From positions 248,001 through 312,000 of the forward strand of contig CAWGRH010000028.1 of NCBI GenBank assembly GCA_963824905.1: 64,000 nucleotides of DNA, read 5' to 3'. Positions 24,549 to 32,874 of the stretch are shown here, piece by piece. The translations under genes and the position numbers were made by a program. Source of the stretch: JAJPKK01 sp963824905. Lineage in GTDB: Bacteria; Pseudomonadota; Alphaproteobacteria; Rhizobiales; Xanthobacteraceae. The notes below the pieces were generated by a model. That model was not told the origin of the DNA. It searched no databases and saw nothing but the letters and a program-made list of their open reading frames with translations. Each line of letters opens with the position of its first letter. Position 1 is the first letter of the stretch.

Positions 24549-24932
24549 TTATTCCTCCGCGATGACGCTGACATGTGCCGCGACGACGAACCAGCCGTCG
24601 GGGAAGCGCACCCAGGTCTGCATCTGCCGGCCGATCTTGCCCGGCATGTTGGCGCGGTGAAACAGCGTCGACGCGATGCCGACATCGCGGCCATACGTGG
24701 TGATGACGGTCTTCGAGAGCGAGCGCGCGAGGCCAACCGGCGGACGCGCCGCGCGGAACGCCGCGATCTCGCCGTAGCCGAACAGATTCTCGGTGCCGCC
24801 GAAGCGAATGGTGCGGGGATCGTCGCGGAACAGTGCATCGAGCGTTTCGACGTCGTTCGAGACCAGCGCGCGCTCGTAGCGGTCGAAGGCGGCCCGCACC
24901 TCGGCGACGACTTCGGGCAGATCGATTTCCAT
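24549..24932 (-). CDS. hpxZ: AtzH/HpxZ-like protein (NTF2-like, DUF3225)
   Basis: A 127-residue NTF2/SnoaL-fold protein. The sequence MEIDLPEVVAEVRAAFDRYE, ALFRDDPRTIRFGGTENLFGY, LFHRANMPGKIGRQMQTWVRF and VVAAHVSVI matches HpxZ and AtzH. AtzH is reported to act on the unstable 1,3-dicarboxyurea-type intermediate made by AtzE before AtzF; HpxZ is linked to oxalurate use. Start: ATG 24932 follows GGAGGAG, whereas the in-frame ATG at 24947 has no RBS. It sits just downstream of the AtzE-like gene as in atzDGEHF clusters, so AtzH is the better model. Family firm; exact substrate inferred from context. Confidence 0.86.
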   Translation of the reverse strand: MEIDLPEVVAEVRAAFDRYERALVSNDVETLDALFRDDPRTIRFGGTENLFGYGEIAAFRAARPPVGLARSLSKTVITTYGRDVGIASTLFHRANMPGKIGRQMQTWVRFPDGWFVVAAHVSVIAEE

Positions 24933-24985
24933 GAACTCCTCCGGCATCTTGCTAGCGAATGTTAAGCGAAATGGCTCCGCCCACT

Positions 24986-25074
24986 GTCATCGCCGGGCTT
25001 GACCTGGCGACCCCGATCACTTGGCACGGCCGTGCCTTTGTAAGCGGGGTGGCCGGGACAAGCCCGGCCACGAC
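24986..25074. repeat. Family A palindromic element (copy 2)
   Basis: GTCATCGCCGGGCTTGACC ... TTGGCACGGCCGTGCC ... GGGACAAGCCCGGCCACGAC. Same structure as the copies at 10187, 26628 and 30958. Lies between the AtzE-like and AtzH-like genes. Confidence 0.85.
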
Positions 25075-25092
25075 TTGGTAAAGAACTTCGGG

Positions 25093-26487
25093 TTACGTTT
25101 CGAGTGCCGGGCGCGGCGCGGCGACGACGCCAGCGGCCTCGAGCGTGTGGGCGATACGCAGCGCGATGTCCTCGCGCCACGGTGCGGCGATGATCTGCAC
25201 GCCGATCGGGAGCGGCCGCAACGGTACCGGCACCGCGACCACCGGCAACCCGATAAAAGAGATCGGCTGGGTGTAGAGGCCGAGGTTGGGGCGCACCCGC
25301 TGCAGCGTCCCATTGACGACGAAGGTCTCCTGCCCGATCAGCGGCGCCGTGCACGGCGTCGCCGGTGCGAGGATCGCGTCGACCTCGCCGAACAGCGCCA
25401 GCACGCGCTCGCGATACCAGCGGCGGAATTTCTGCGCTGTGGTCACCATGGCTGCGGGAATCATCGCGCCAGCAATCAGCCGGTCGCGCACTGCGGGGTC
25501 GTAGTCGGCGGCGCGCTTGCTCAGCCGGTCGAGATGAAGCGCGGCCCCTTCCGCTGCGGTGATGACGTAAGCCGCAGCCCGTGCCCGCGCCGCCTCCGGC
25601 ACTTCGATCTCGCGCGATACTCCGAGCGACGCCGCAACCTTCACCACCGCGGCGGCCGCTTCGGCCGGCACCCCGTCGCGGAAATAGCTGCCGGCAATGG
25701 CGATGCGCAGGCCGTCGGCGCCGCGCGCGAGAAGCGGCAGCGTCGGCTCCGCCGCCCGTTGGGCGCACATGGGATCGGCGGCATCGGGACCTTGCATGGC
25801 GTCGTAGCTCGCCGCGAGGTCGGCGACGGCGCGCGCAAACGGCCCGAGATGATCCAAGCTCGAAACGAAGGGAAAGGTCGCGGCGCGCGACAGCCGGCCA
25901 TATGTGGGCTTGAGCCCGAATACGCCGCACAGCGACGACGGCACCCGGATCGAGCCGTTGGTGTCGGAACCGAGCGCGAGCGGCACGAGGCGACCCGCGA
26001 CCGCGCCGCCCGAGCCGCCCGAGGAGCCGCCGGTCATCCGTGTTGTGTCGTGCGGGTTGCGCGAGGGACCGTCGTGGACGTTCTCGCCAGTGAAGTCGTA
26101 GGCGTATTCGCCCATATTGAGCGCGCCGACAAGCACGGCGCCGGCCGCCTCCAGGCGCGCGATGAGCGGCGAATCGCGCTCCGCCGGCGGTAATTCGCGG
26201 TTGATCTTCGAGCCGGCGCGAGTCGGGAGGCCCGCAACGTCGAACAGGTTCTTCACCGCGAACGGCACGCCGGCGAGCAGCCCGAGCGGGGCGCCCTTGG
26301 CGCGCTCCGCATCGAGGGCCGCCGCGCGCTTGCGCGCCCGCGCCGCCGTGACGTCGGTGAAGGCGTTGAGCAGTGGATTGAGCTTTTCGATGCGCGCTAA
26401 TGCCGTTTCGACGACCGCCGCTGCAGACGTCTCACCCCCACCGACCGCGCGCGCAATCTCGAGCGCCGAGCTTTCAGAATCGATCAT
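25093..26487 (-). CDS. atzE: AtzE-like amidase (1-carboxybiuret hydrolase family)
   Basis: Amidase-signature enzyme. K79 (FAVKNLFD), cis-Ser in GGSSGGSGG (S155) and nucleophile S179 (SDTNGS) form the expected triad, and the whole 464-residue chain parallels AtzE: AGSKINRELPPA, GALNMGEYAYDF, SRNPHDT, SLCGVFGLKPTYGRL, FVSSLDHLGPFAR and the C-terminal PIGVQIIAAPWREDIALRIA. AtzE removes ammonia from 1-carboxybiuret, the ring-opening product of cyanuric acid, with AtzG as partner. Start ATG 26487 is set by family alignment; an in-frame codon at 26625 would add unrelated residues. The AtzG-like gene lies upstream, across 254 bp carrying repeat elements. Confidence 0.88.
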   Translation of the reverse strand: MIDSESSALEIARAVGGGETSAAAVVETALARIEKLNPLLNAFTDVTAARARKRAAALDAERAKGAPLGLLAGVPFAVKNLFDVAGLPTRAGSKINRELPPAERDSPLIARLEAAGAVLVGALNMGEYAYDFTGENVHDGPSRNPHDTTRMTGGSSGGSGGAVAGRLVPLALGSDTNGSIRVPSSLCGVFGLKPTYGRLSRAATFPFVSSLDHLGPFARAVADLAASYDAMQGPDAADPMCAQRAAEPTLPLLARGADGLRIAIAGSYFRDGVPAEAAAAVVKVAASLGVSREIEVPEAARARAAAYVITAAEGAALHLDRLSKRAADYDPAVRDRLIAGAMIPAAMVTTAQKFRRWYRERVLALFGEVDAILAPATPCTAPLIGQETFVVNGTLQRVRPNLGLYTQPISFIGLPVVAVPVPLRPLPIGVQIIAAPWREDIALRIAHTLEAAGVVAAPRPALET

Positions 26488-26568
26488 CGCGCGATCAGCG
26501 CCCCAACGCTCGAACTCATCATGCGTGTCATCGCCCAGCTCACGAGTGGTGCAGCAGCTACCGGATGC

Positions 26569-26593
26569 CAAGCTCGGCATGACGCCGAGCTTG
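26569..26593. repeat. Perfect 10-bp hairpin in the atzG-atzE gap
   Basis: CAAGCTCGGC and GCCGAGCTTG form a perfect 10-bp stem around ATGAC. It lies 82 bp before the AtzE-like start on the minus strand. No T run follows, so it may be an RNA-stability or repeat element rather than a terminator. Confidence 0.5.
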
Positions 26594-26627
26594 AACGAAC
26601 TCACCTTCGGATGGGAACACACCAACC

Positions 26628-26716
26628 GTCATCGCCGGGCTTGACCCGGCGATCCCGACAACGTGGCACGACTGTGCCTCACTAAGCGGGATGGCCGGGT
26701 CAAGCCCGGCCATGAC
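26628..26716. repeat. Family A palindromic element (copy 3)
   Basis: GTCATCGCCGGGCTTGACC ... GTGGCACGACTGTGCC ... GGTCAAGCCCGGCCATGAC. Inverted outer arms and a degenerate central palindrome as in the other copies. Confidence 0.85.
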
Positions 26717-26741
26717 GATACCTTGAAAACCGAACATGTCG

Positions 26742-26927
26742 CTAGGCGCGAAACACCGGGGCTGGCTCGGCGTCATCGGGCAGCGCGAACTCGCCGACGA
26801 GCCCGGCGAGCTTCCAGGTGACCTCGAGGTTGGTGCGGACGGCCGGATACCACGACGGATCGACGCCGAGCGCGAGCGCCCGCGCCGACGCGGTGATAAA
26901 ATCGTCCCATTCGCGCTCCGACATCAT
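26742..26927 (-). CDS. AtzG-like small subunit (DUF4089)
   Basis: A 61-residue protein (MMSEREWDDFITASARALAL ... WYPAVRTNLEVTWKLAGLVGEFALPDDAEPAPVFRA) of the DUF4089 family. AtzG forms a complex with AtzE and is needed for its stability and is distantly related to GatC. The pattern P-x(2)-R/AVRTNLE and the terminal ...PVFRA tail are typical. GGAGAAG precedes GTG 26930/ATG 26927/ATG 26924; spacing favours 26927. It is directly upstream of the AtzE-like gene, as in atzDGEHF, and immediately downstream of the ABC ATPase (49 bp), so the transporter and the enzymes share a transcript. Confidence 0.82.
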   Translation of the reverse strand: MMSEREWDDFITASARALALGVDPSWYPAVRTNLEVTWKLAGLVGEFALPDDAEPAPVFRA

Positions 26928-26975
26928 CACCTTCTCCTGATCACCTTTTCGTGCCGTTCAGGTCGTTCCTGCCGT

Positions 26976-28691
26976 TCAGATCGGCGGTTCCGGAATCGCC
27001 GCCAGAAGCTCGCGCGTGTACTCGGTCTTGGGCGAGCCGAGCACCTCCTGCGAAGTCCCCTGCTCCACGATCTGGCCCGCGCACATGACGATGACCCGGT
27101 CGCACAACAACCGCACCACGTTGAGGTCGTGGGAGACGAAGAGATAGCTCATCCCGAGCTCCGCCTTCAAGTCGGCCAGCAGGTTGAGCACCACCGCCTG
27201 CACCGACACGTCGAGCGCGGCGGTGGGCTCGTCGAGAATGACGAGCTCCGGCTTGAGGGCGATGGCGCGGGCGATGCCCACTCTCGCCTTCTGCCCGCCG
27301 GAGAGCTGATGGGGAAAGCGGTCGAGCAGATCGAGCGGCAGCCCGACCTGGCGCGCAAGGTCCTCGCACTTCGCGCGCAAGGCGTCGCCGCCGGAGATGC
27401 CGCCGAGCCGCATCAGCGGATCGGCGATGGCGCGCACCGCGGTGAAGCGCGGATTGAGACTGTCGGTCGGGTCCTGGAACACCATCTGGATGCGCTTGCG
27501 CGCCGGCAGCACCGCGAACTGCTTGGCCGGGATCGCGCCGATGTCCTCGCCGCCGAACGTGATGGTGCCGCTCGTCTTATCGATCAGCCGCATCACCATC
27601 ATCGAGGTCGTCGACTTGCCGCAGCCGGATTCACCAACGAGGCCGACGCTCTCGCCGCGCTTGACCTCGAAGCTGATGCCGCCGACGGCGCGAAACGGCT
27701 TCTCCGCCTCATCGTCCTTGCGCCCGAACAGCTTCGACAGCGAAGTCGGCACCACGTTGCGCTTGTATTCCTTGACGAGGTCCTTGACGACGAGGAGCGG
27801 GGCACCGGCGCCCGCCGCCGTCGTCAGCGGGCTCGGCGTGTGGTCGGCGTCGGCCGGCAGGAGATCGCGCAGCCCGATGCCGAGGCGCGGCGTCGCCCGC
27901 ATGAGCTTCTTTGTATAGGCGTGCTCCGGCGCGGAGAAAATCCGGCGCGACGGCGCGGTCTCCACCACCTTGCCCTTCTCCATCACCACCACGCGGTCGC
28001 AATAGGCGGCGGCGAGGCCGAGATCGTGGGTAATGAGAATGGTCGACATGCCGCGTTCGCGGGTAAGCTCGACCACGAGATCCATCACCGCCTTCTGGGT
28101 GGTGACGTCGAGGCCGGTGGTCGGCTCGTCGGCGATCAGGAGCTCCGGTCGGCAGGCGAGCGCGAGCGCGATCACCACGCGCTGGCACATGCCCCCGGAG
28201 AGCTCGAAGGGATAGGCGTGGTAGCGCTCCTCGGGGTTCGCGATGCGCACCCGGCGTAGCGCCTCGATCGCCTTCTCCTTGACGTCGGAGGGCACCGCCT
28301 GCACGTGCTCGAGCAGAATGTCCTCGATCTGCTTGCCGACCTTGCGGATCGGATTGAGGGCGGAGCGCGGGTTCTGGAAGATCATCGAGATTTCGCGGCC
28401 GCGCAGCTGGCGCACCTCCGATTCAGGCGCATTGCGCACGTCGACGCCGCCGAACACGATCGAGCCTTCGGCGATCTTTCCGGCGCGGTCGAGAATCCGC
28501 ATCACCGCATAGGAGGTGACGGACTTGCCGGAGCCCAATTCGCCGACGATGCCGACGGTTTCGCCCTTCGCGACGCGGACGGTGACGTGCTGCACGGCGC
28601 GCACGGTGCCGCGCCGGGTCGCGAACTCGACGGTGAGGTCTTCAACATCGAGAAGCGGCGGCCGTTCGATGGTGGCGGCTTCGGCGTTCAT
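26976..28691 (-). CDS. Peptide/nickel-type ABC transporter, double ATPase (DppD-DppF fused)
   Basis: A 571-residue cytoplasmic protein with two complete nucleotide-binding domains. First: GELGSGKSV, LSGGMCQRV, LLIADEPTTGLD. Second: GESGCGKST, LSGGQKARV, VILDEPTAALD. Each is followed by the Cys-poor oligopeptide-transporter C-terminal extension (MEKGKVVETAPSRRIFSAPEHAYTKKL; QIVEQGTSQEVLGSPKTEYTREL). Fusion of the two NBDs is common for GsiA-like systems. Start ATG 28691 (MNAEAATIER) is chosen over 28796 because homology begins there; upstream lies repeat family D. It energises the permeases at 29893 and 30900 with the binding protein at 32701. Confidence 0.92.
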   Translation of the reverse strand: MNAEAATIERPPLLDVEDLTVEFATRRGTVRAVQHVTVRVAKGETVGIVGELGSGKSVTSYAVMRILDRAGKIAEGSIVFGGVDVRNAPESEVRQLRGREISMIFQNPRSALNPIRKVGKQIEDILLEHVQAVPSDVKEKAIEALRRVRIANPEERYHAYPFELSGGMCQRVVIALALACRPELLIADEPTTGLDVTTQKAVMDLVVELTRERGMSTILITHDLGLAAAYCDRVVVMEKGKVVETAPSRRIFSAPEHAYTKKLMRATPRLGIGLRDLLPADADHTPSPLTTAAGAGAPLLVVKDLVKEYKRNVVPTSLSKLFGRKDDEAEKPFRAVGGISFEVKRGESVGLVGESGCGKSTTSMMVMRLIDKTSGTITFGGEDIGAIPAKQFAVLPARKRIQMVFQDPTDSLNPRFTAVRAIADPLMRLGGISGGDALRAKCEDLARQVGLPLDLLDRFPHQLSGGQKARVGIARAIALKPELVILDEPTAALDVSVQAVVLNLLADLKAELGMSYLFVSHDLNVVRLLCDRVIVMCAGQIVEQGTSQEVLGSPKTEYTRELLAAIPEPPI

Positions 28692-28727
28692 GCAAGCAGG
28701 CCCCTGGAGTGAACAAGGCGGAAGCTG

Positions 28728-28855
28728 ACTCCCTCCCCCTTCTTCAGGGGGAGGGTTGGGGCGGGGGCCCTCTGACCCTCCACAAGCATCCCGCATGTGT
28801 CCCGCGCCCCCCTCCCCGACCCTTCCCCTTCAGGGGGAGGGAGAAGGGGCGACTC
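28728..28855. repeat. Family D palindromic element (copy 1)
   Basis: CTCCCTCCCCC ... CAGGGGGAGGG at one end and CCTTCCCCTTCAGGGGGAGGG at the other, with GGGGCGGGGGCCC and GCGCCCCCCTCC inside. Noncoding. It lies inside the transporter operon between the permease and the ATPase. Related elements are at 34090, 52806 and 59325. Confidence 0.75.
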
Positions 28856-28882
28856 CGCATTTCGGAGGCCGACACGCACATC

Positions 28883-29893
28883 TCAGGTGCGGCGCTGCGG
28901 ATCGACGATGTCGCGGAAGCCGTCGCCGAGCAGGTTGAAGCAGAACACCGCGATCATCAGTGCGGCGCCGGGAAAGAAAGCGATCCACCATTCGCCAGAC
29001 ACCATGAAGGCCGCCCCCTCGGCGACCATGATGCCCCATTCCGCCATCGGCGGGCGCACGCCGAGGCCGATGAAGGAGAGGCCTGCTGCATTGAGGATCG
29101 CGTAGCCCATGGTGAGCGACATCTGCACCACCATGATCGGCATCACGTTCGGTAGCACCTGCGTCAGCACGATGCGCATCTCGCTGTTGCCGCACAGCCG
29201 CGCCGCCTGCACGAAGCCGGCGTCGCGCCGCACATTCGCTTCCGCGCGGGCGACGCGGACGTAGAGCGGATAATTGATGATGGCGGTCGCTATGATGATG
29301 TTGGTCACGGTGTTGCCGAGCGCGGCAACGATGCCCATGGCGAGCACGAACAGCGGGAACGCCATGATGGTGTCGGCAAGGCGGCCGACGATGCGGTCGG
29401 TCCAGCCGCCGTAGAAGCCGGCGGCGACGCCGGATAGGCCGCCGAGCAGGAACACCAGCGCGACCGAGAACACCGCGATAGCGAGATCGAGCCGCGTCGC
29501 GGCAATTACGCGGGAGAGGAGATCGCGGCCAAGTTGATCGGTGCCGAACCAGTGTGCCCAGGACGGCGGCTGCAGCGCCGCCGCGGTGTCGCTCGCCAGC
29601 GGATCATAGGGCGCAAAGACGGGTCCGAAGATCGCGCACAGCACGATGATGACGAACAGGCCGAACGACAGCCCGGTGACCGGGTTGTCGCCGATCACGT
29701 AGACCGCATGCTGAAGAACAGAGGTCTGCTTGCGTGTCGCGCCCGGAGCGGGCGCGGGCGCGATCGGAGAGTCGGCGATTTGAGTGTCGGCGATCGGGGA
29801 GCCGGTGATCGCCACCTCCGCCAGTGCGGCCGGGCTGATCGTGGGAACGCCGGTCGCGGGGTCGGCGGCGGGAACGCGGGCGGCCTCGTTCAT
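28883..29893 (-). CDS. Peptide/nickel-type ABC permease (DppC-like)
   Basis: A 336-residue inner-membrane protein with a proline/alanine-rich cytoplasmic N-terminus of ~75 residues (ITGSPIADTQIADSPIAPAPAPG), then the OppC/DppC fold: TM1 GLSFGLFVIIVLCAIFG, PFAPYDPLASD-like segment, WFGTDQLGRDLLSRVI, coupling motif EANVRRDAGFVQAARLCGNS, and a last segment IVDPQRRT. ATG 29893 overlaps the TGA of the DppB-like gene (ATGA). N-terminal extension is longer than usual and repetitive (SPIADTQIADSPIAP). Family firm. Confidence 0.92.
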   Translation of the reverse strand: MNEAARVPAADPATGVPTISPAALAEVAITGSPIADTQIADSPIAPAPAPGATRKQTSVLQHAVYVIGDNPVTGLSFGLFVIIVLCAIFGPVFAPYDPLASDTAAALQPPSWAHWFGTDQLGRDLLSRVIAATRLDLAIAVFSVALVFLLGGLSGVAAGFYGGWTDRIVGRLADTIMAFPLFVLAMGIVAALGNTVTNIIIATAIINYPLYVRVARAEANVRRDAGFVQAARLCGNSEMRIVLTQVLPNVMPIMVVQMSLTMGYAILNAAGLSFIGLGVRPPMAEWGIMVAEGAAFMVSGEWWIAFFPGAALMIAVFCFNLLGDGFRDIVDPQRRT

Positions 29894-30900
29894 CCCTCGA
29901 CCCTCACGCGGGGATCGATGACGCCGTAGAGCATGTCGATCCCGAGATTGAGCAAGACGTAGAGCACGGCCATGGTGAGCACGAAGCCCTGCACCGGCGC
30001 GAAATCCGAAGTGATCAGCGCCTCGACCGCGTAGGAGCCGATGCCCGGCCAAGCGAACACCTTCTCCACCAGCACGTTGGCGCCGAGCAGGAACGAGAAC
30101 ACCATGCCGAGCGTTGTGACGACCGGGAGCATCGCGTTACGAAACGCGTAAGTAAGGATCACCGTGCGCGACGACAGGCCGCCCGCCCGCGCGGTGCGCA
30201 CGAAATCCGACGCCAGCACCGAGAGCATCGAGGCGCGGGTCATGCGCGCGATCGGCGCCAGCGAGAAAATCGCGAGCGTCGCGGTCGGCAGGATGAGCTG
30301 CGCGAGCGCGGCACGGAACACCTCGAAGTCGCCGGTGAGCAGGCTGTCGATCAGGTAGAAGCCGGTGATGGTCGGCGGCGAGGAATAGAAGACGTCGAGG
30401 CGGCCGAGCGGCGCCGGCGCCCAGCCGAGCTTGAAGTAGAAGACGTAGATCAGCAGCAGGCCGGTGAAGAACACCGGGAGCGACACGCCGGCCGTCGCGA
30501 CGATCCGGCAGGCGTGGTCGATGAACGAGCCCTGCTTCACCGCGGCGAGGATGCCGAGCGGCACCGCGATCAGCATCGCGACGATAAGGCCGGCAAGGGT
30601 CAGCTCCGCCGACGCGGGCAGCCGTGTCGCGATATCCTCGAGCACCGGCTGGCCTGTGGTGAGCGACTTGCCGAAATCGCCATGGGCGAGGTCGACGACA
30701 TAGCGCACGAACTGCTCGGGCAGCGGCTTGTCGAGCCCGAGCTGCTTGCGGATCTCCTCGATCGCCTGCGGGGTCGCGGCGGGCCCCGCAAAATAGGCCG
30801 CGGTATCGCCGGGCAATACGCGGGTAAGCAGGAAGGTGACGATGATGACGCCGATCAGGCTCGGGATCACCGTCAACAGCCGTTTGCCGATCTGCCTCAT
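29890..30900 (-). CDS. Peptide/nickel-type ABC permease (DppB-like)
   Basis: A 336-residue inner-membrane permease. N-terminal helix MRQIGKRLLTVIPSLIGVIIVTFLLTR, then LPGDTAAYFAG, the LGLDKPLPEQFVRYVVDLAHGDFGKSL segment, and coupling motif ARAGGLSSRTVILTYAFRNAMLPVVTTLG typical of DppB/OppB. Start ATG 30900 has GGGAGG upstream; an in-frame codon at 30936 lacks it. Overlaps the DppC-like gene by ATGA. The binding protein gene lies 179 bp upstream across repeat copy 4. Confidence 0.92.
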   Translation of the reverse strand: MRQIGKRLLTVIPSLIGVIIVTFLLTRVLPGDTAAYFAGPAATPQAIEEIRKQLGLDKPLPEQFVRYVVDLAHGDFGKSLTTGQPVLEDIATRLPASAELTLAGLIVAMLIAVPLGILAAVKQGSFIDHACRIVATAGVSLPVFFTGLLLIYVFYFKLGWAPAPLGRLDVFYSSPPTITGFYLIDSLLTGDFEVFRAALAQLILPTATLAIFSLAPIARMTRASMLSVLASDFVRTARAGGLSSRTVILTYAFRNAMLPVVTTLGMVFSFLLGANVLVEKVFAWPGIGSYAVEALITSDFAPVQGFVLTMAVLYVLLNLGIDMLYGVIDPRVRVEG

Positions 30901-30957
30901 CGTCGCGGCCTCCCGAAGATGGCCCGATTGGCACATGCCGCCCGTTCACGCCAAACC

Positions 30958-31044
30958 GTCATGGCCGGGCTTGTCCCGGCTACCCCGATAACAAAGGCAC
31001 CGTGCCATCCCAATCGGGGTCGCCGGGACAAGCCCGGCGATGAC
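30958..31044. repeat. Family A palindromic element (copy 4)
   Basis: GTCATGGCCGGGCTTGTCC ... GGCACCGTGCC ... CGGGACAAGCCCGGCGATGAC. The element splits the binding-protein gene from the permease genes within one operon, a place where hairpins often set relative expression (inference). Confidence 0.85.
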
Positions 31045-31078
31045 GTCGATGGATGGGGCGGCCTCATGGAACGATCGC

Positions 31079-32701
31079 TCACCCCTTGACCAGCGCGCGG
31101 TAGTCGAGCCGGCGGTGGAACCAGTACTGATAGCCGCTGACGTTCTTCTGCATCGCAACGTTAACGTAGGGCTGGAAGAGCGGGATGCGCGGCATGTCGG
31201 CATAAGCGAGGTCGACGAAGCCCTTCACGTCCTTGTCGTAGGTCTTGGGGTCGCGGACGGCCGCAGCGTCGCGCGCGCCCTCGATCAAGGCGTCCATCTC
31301 CTTCGACTGGTAGCTCATGGTATTGAAGACGGAATTCTGGCCGTGATAACACCAGATGAAGAAGTACTCGGGATAGTCGAGCCAGCCCGAGAACACGTTG
31401 GTGTAGAGCGGCAGCGTCTTCTTGTTGAGCTCGGTGCGCCAGTTGGCGCCCGGCACCTTGTTGATCGTCGTCTTGATGCCGATCTGGGCGAGGCTTTCCT
31501 GCGTGAGCACGCACAAGGGCTCATTGACGCCGGCAAAGCCGAGGTCGAACGACAGCGTCGTCTCGAAGCCGTTCGGATAGCCGGCCTCGGCGAGGAGCTG
31601 CTTCGCCTTGGCGATATCGGTGACGTATTTGTGCGGCTGCGGCCAGGAATCCGTCGTCGCCGCATTCGCCGGTGCGCCGAACATCGGCTTGGCGAGGCCG
31701 AACAGCACCGCGTCCATGATCTTCTGGTAGGGCAGCGCATAGGCGACAGCCTCGCGCACCTTGAGATTGTCGAAGGGCGGCGTCTTCACGTTCATCCCGA
31801 TGTACTGGATGCCATTGCTGTACGGCGTCGAGATGATCGAGAGCTTGCCGACGTTCTTGAGCTCGGCGAAATCCTTGTTCGGCAGATCGTAAGAGATGTC
31901 GGCGTCGCCGCGCTCGAGCAGTGCGCGCCGGTTGCCGGCGGACGGCACCATGCGCCACACGACGCGCTTCACCTTCGGCAGCGGCCCGCCCGCCCATTTG
32001 TCGTTGCGCTCGTAGATCACCTCGGTGCCGGCGGTCCACTTGGCGACGCGATAGGCGCCGCTGCCGGCGGTGTTCTGCTTGGTATATTCGAGCCCCCAAG
32101 GGTCCTTGTCGGTCGCGTTCTTCTTGACGAGCTCTGAGTGGACGACGCAGGGCACGATCACTGCGAGGTCGGGAACGGTGAGCCGGTCCTTGCGCAGGAA
32201 GTCGACCCGCACCGTGTGGTCGTCGACGACCACAAACTGCTCGGGCTTTTCAAGCGATCCCGCCTTCATCTGGAAGGTCGGGAAGCCGCCGACGGTCACC
32301 GCGCGATCGAGCGACCATTTCACGTCCTTCGCGGTCACCGGCGTGCCGTCGTGGAAGGTCGCGTTCTTCTTGAGCTTGAAGGTGACCGACATGTCGCCGA
32401 CGTTCATGTCCTCGGCGAGCTCGGGCTTGAACTTGTCGCGGTCGTAGTAGGGCGCGCCGTTCTCGCCGGTCTTCATCTCGTGGGTGATCAGGCGGTCGTA
32501 GCAATTCCACGAGGTCTCGTAGCCCGGGACATTGGTGCCGACGCCGTGGATGTCGATGTTGTTCGGCCCGCTTTCGGAGACGATGAGCAGCGTCTCCTGG
32601 CGCGACTGCGCCTTGGCGGGAGACCACACGGCCGGCGCCGCCGGAAGCGCGCTGCCGGCCGCGGCCGCCGTCACCGATTTGAGAAAGTCGCGACGCTTCA
32701 T
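31079..32701 (-). CDS. ABC transporter substrate-binding protein, family 5 (DppA/OppA-like), Tat-exported
   Basis: A 540-residue periplasmic binding protein. The N-terminus MKRRDFLKSVTAAAAGSALP carries a twin-arginine motif (RRDFLK). Family 5 blocks: YETSWNCYDRLITHEMKTGENG, LKKNATFHDGTPVTAKDVKWSLDR, SGAYRVAKWTAGTEVIYERNDKW, KVREAVAYALPYQKIMDAVLFG, and FFIWCYHGQNSVFN near the C-terminus. ATG 32701 has GGGAGAC upstream and a sigma-54 promoter 41 bp before it. The ligand is probably a di- or triamide or ureide feeding the AtzG/E/H-like genes downstream (inference from operon only). Confidence 0.92.
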   Translation of the reverse strand: MKRRDFLKSVTAAAAGSALPAAPAVWSPAKAQSRQETLLIVSESGPNNIDIHGVGTNVPGYETSWNCYDRLITHEMKTGENGAPYYDRDKFKPELAEDMNVGDMSVTFKLKKNATFHDGTPVTAKDVKWSLDRAVTVGGFPTFQMKAGSLEKPEQFVVVDDHTVRVDFLRKDRLTVPDLAVIVPCVVHSELVKKNATDKDPWGLEYTKQNTAGSGAYRVAKWTAGTEVIYERNDKWAGGPLPKVKRVVWRMVPSAGNRRALLERGDADISYDLPNKDFAELKNVGKLSIISTPYSNGIQYIGMNVKTPPFDNLKVREAVAYALPYQKIMDAVLFGLAKPMFGAPANAATTDSWPQPHKYVTDIAKAKQLLAEAGYPNGFETTLSFDLGFAGVNEPLCVLTQESLAQIGIKTTINKVPGANWRTELNKKTLPLYTNVFSGWLDYPEYFFIWCYHGQNSVFNTMSYQSKEMDALIEGARDAAAVRDPKTYDKDVKGFVDLAYADMPRIPLFQPYVNVAMQKNVSGYQYWFHRRLDYRALVKG

Positions 32702-32741
32702 CGGAGTCTCCCGGACTTGAGGGTCGTTTTGCCCGGGTTCC

Positions 32742-32756
32742 GCAAGGGTCGTGCCA
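32742..32756 (-). promoter_or_regulatory. Sigma-54 (RpoN) promoter of the transporter/AtzGEH-like operon
   Basis: On the minus strand the sequence is TGGCAC-GACCC-TTGC, a perfect match to the sigma-54 consensus TGGCAC-N5-TTGC. It is placed so that transcription would start near 32730, about 29 bp before the ATG at 32701. Confidence 0.85.
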
Positions 32757-32874
32757 GCGCCGCCGCGGCGTGAGGGCGCGGGGCATAAGCACTTGGAGAA
32801 ACGTCGGAATCGCCGCACGCCTCAGCGGTCCGGCGGAGCCGGTCGAGGGGGCTTGCCTTCAATCCGGCGGGCCC

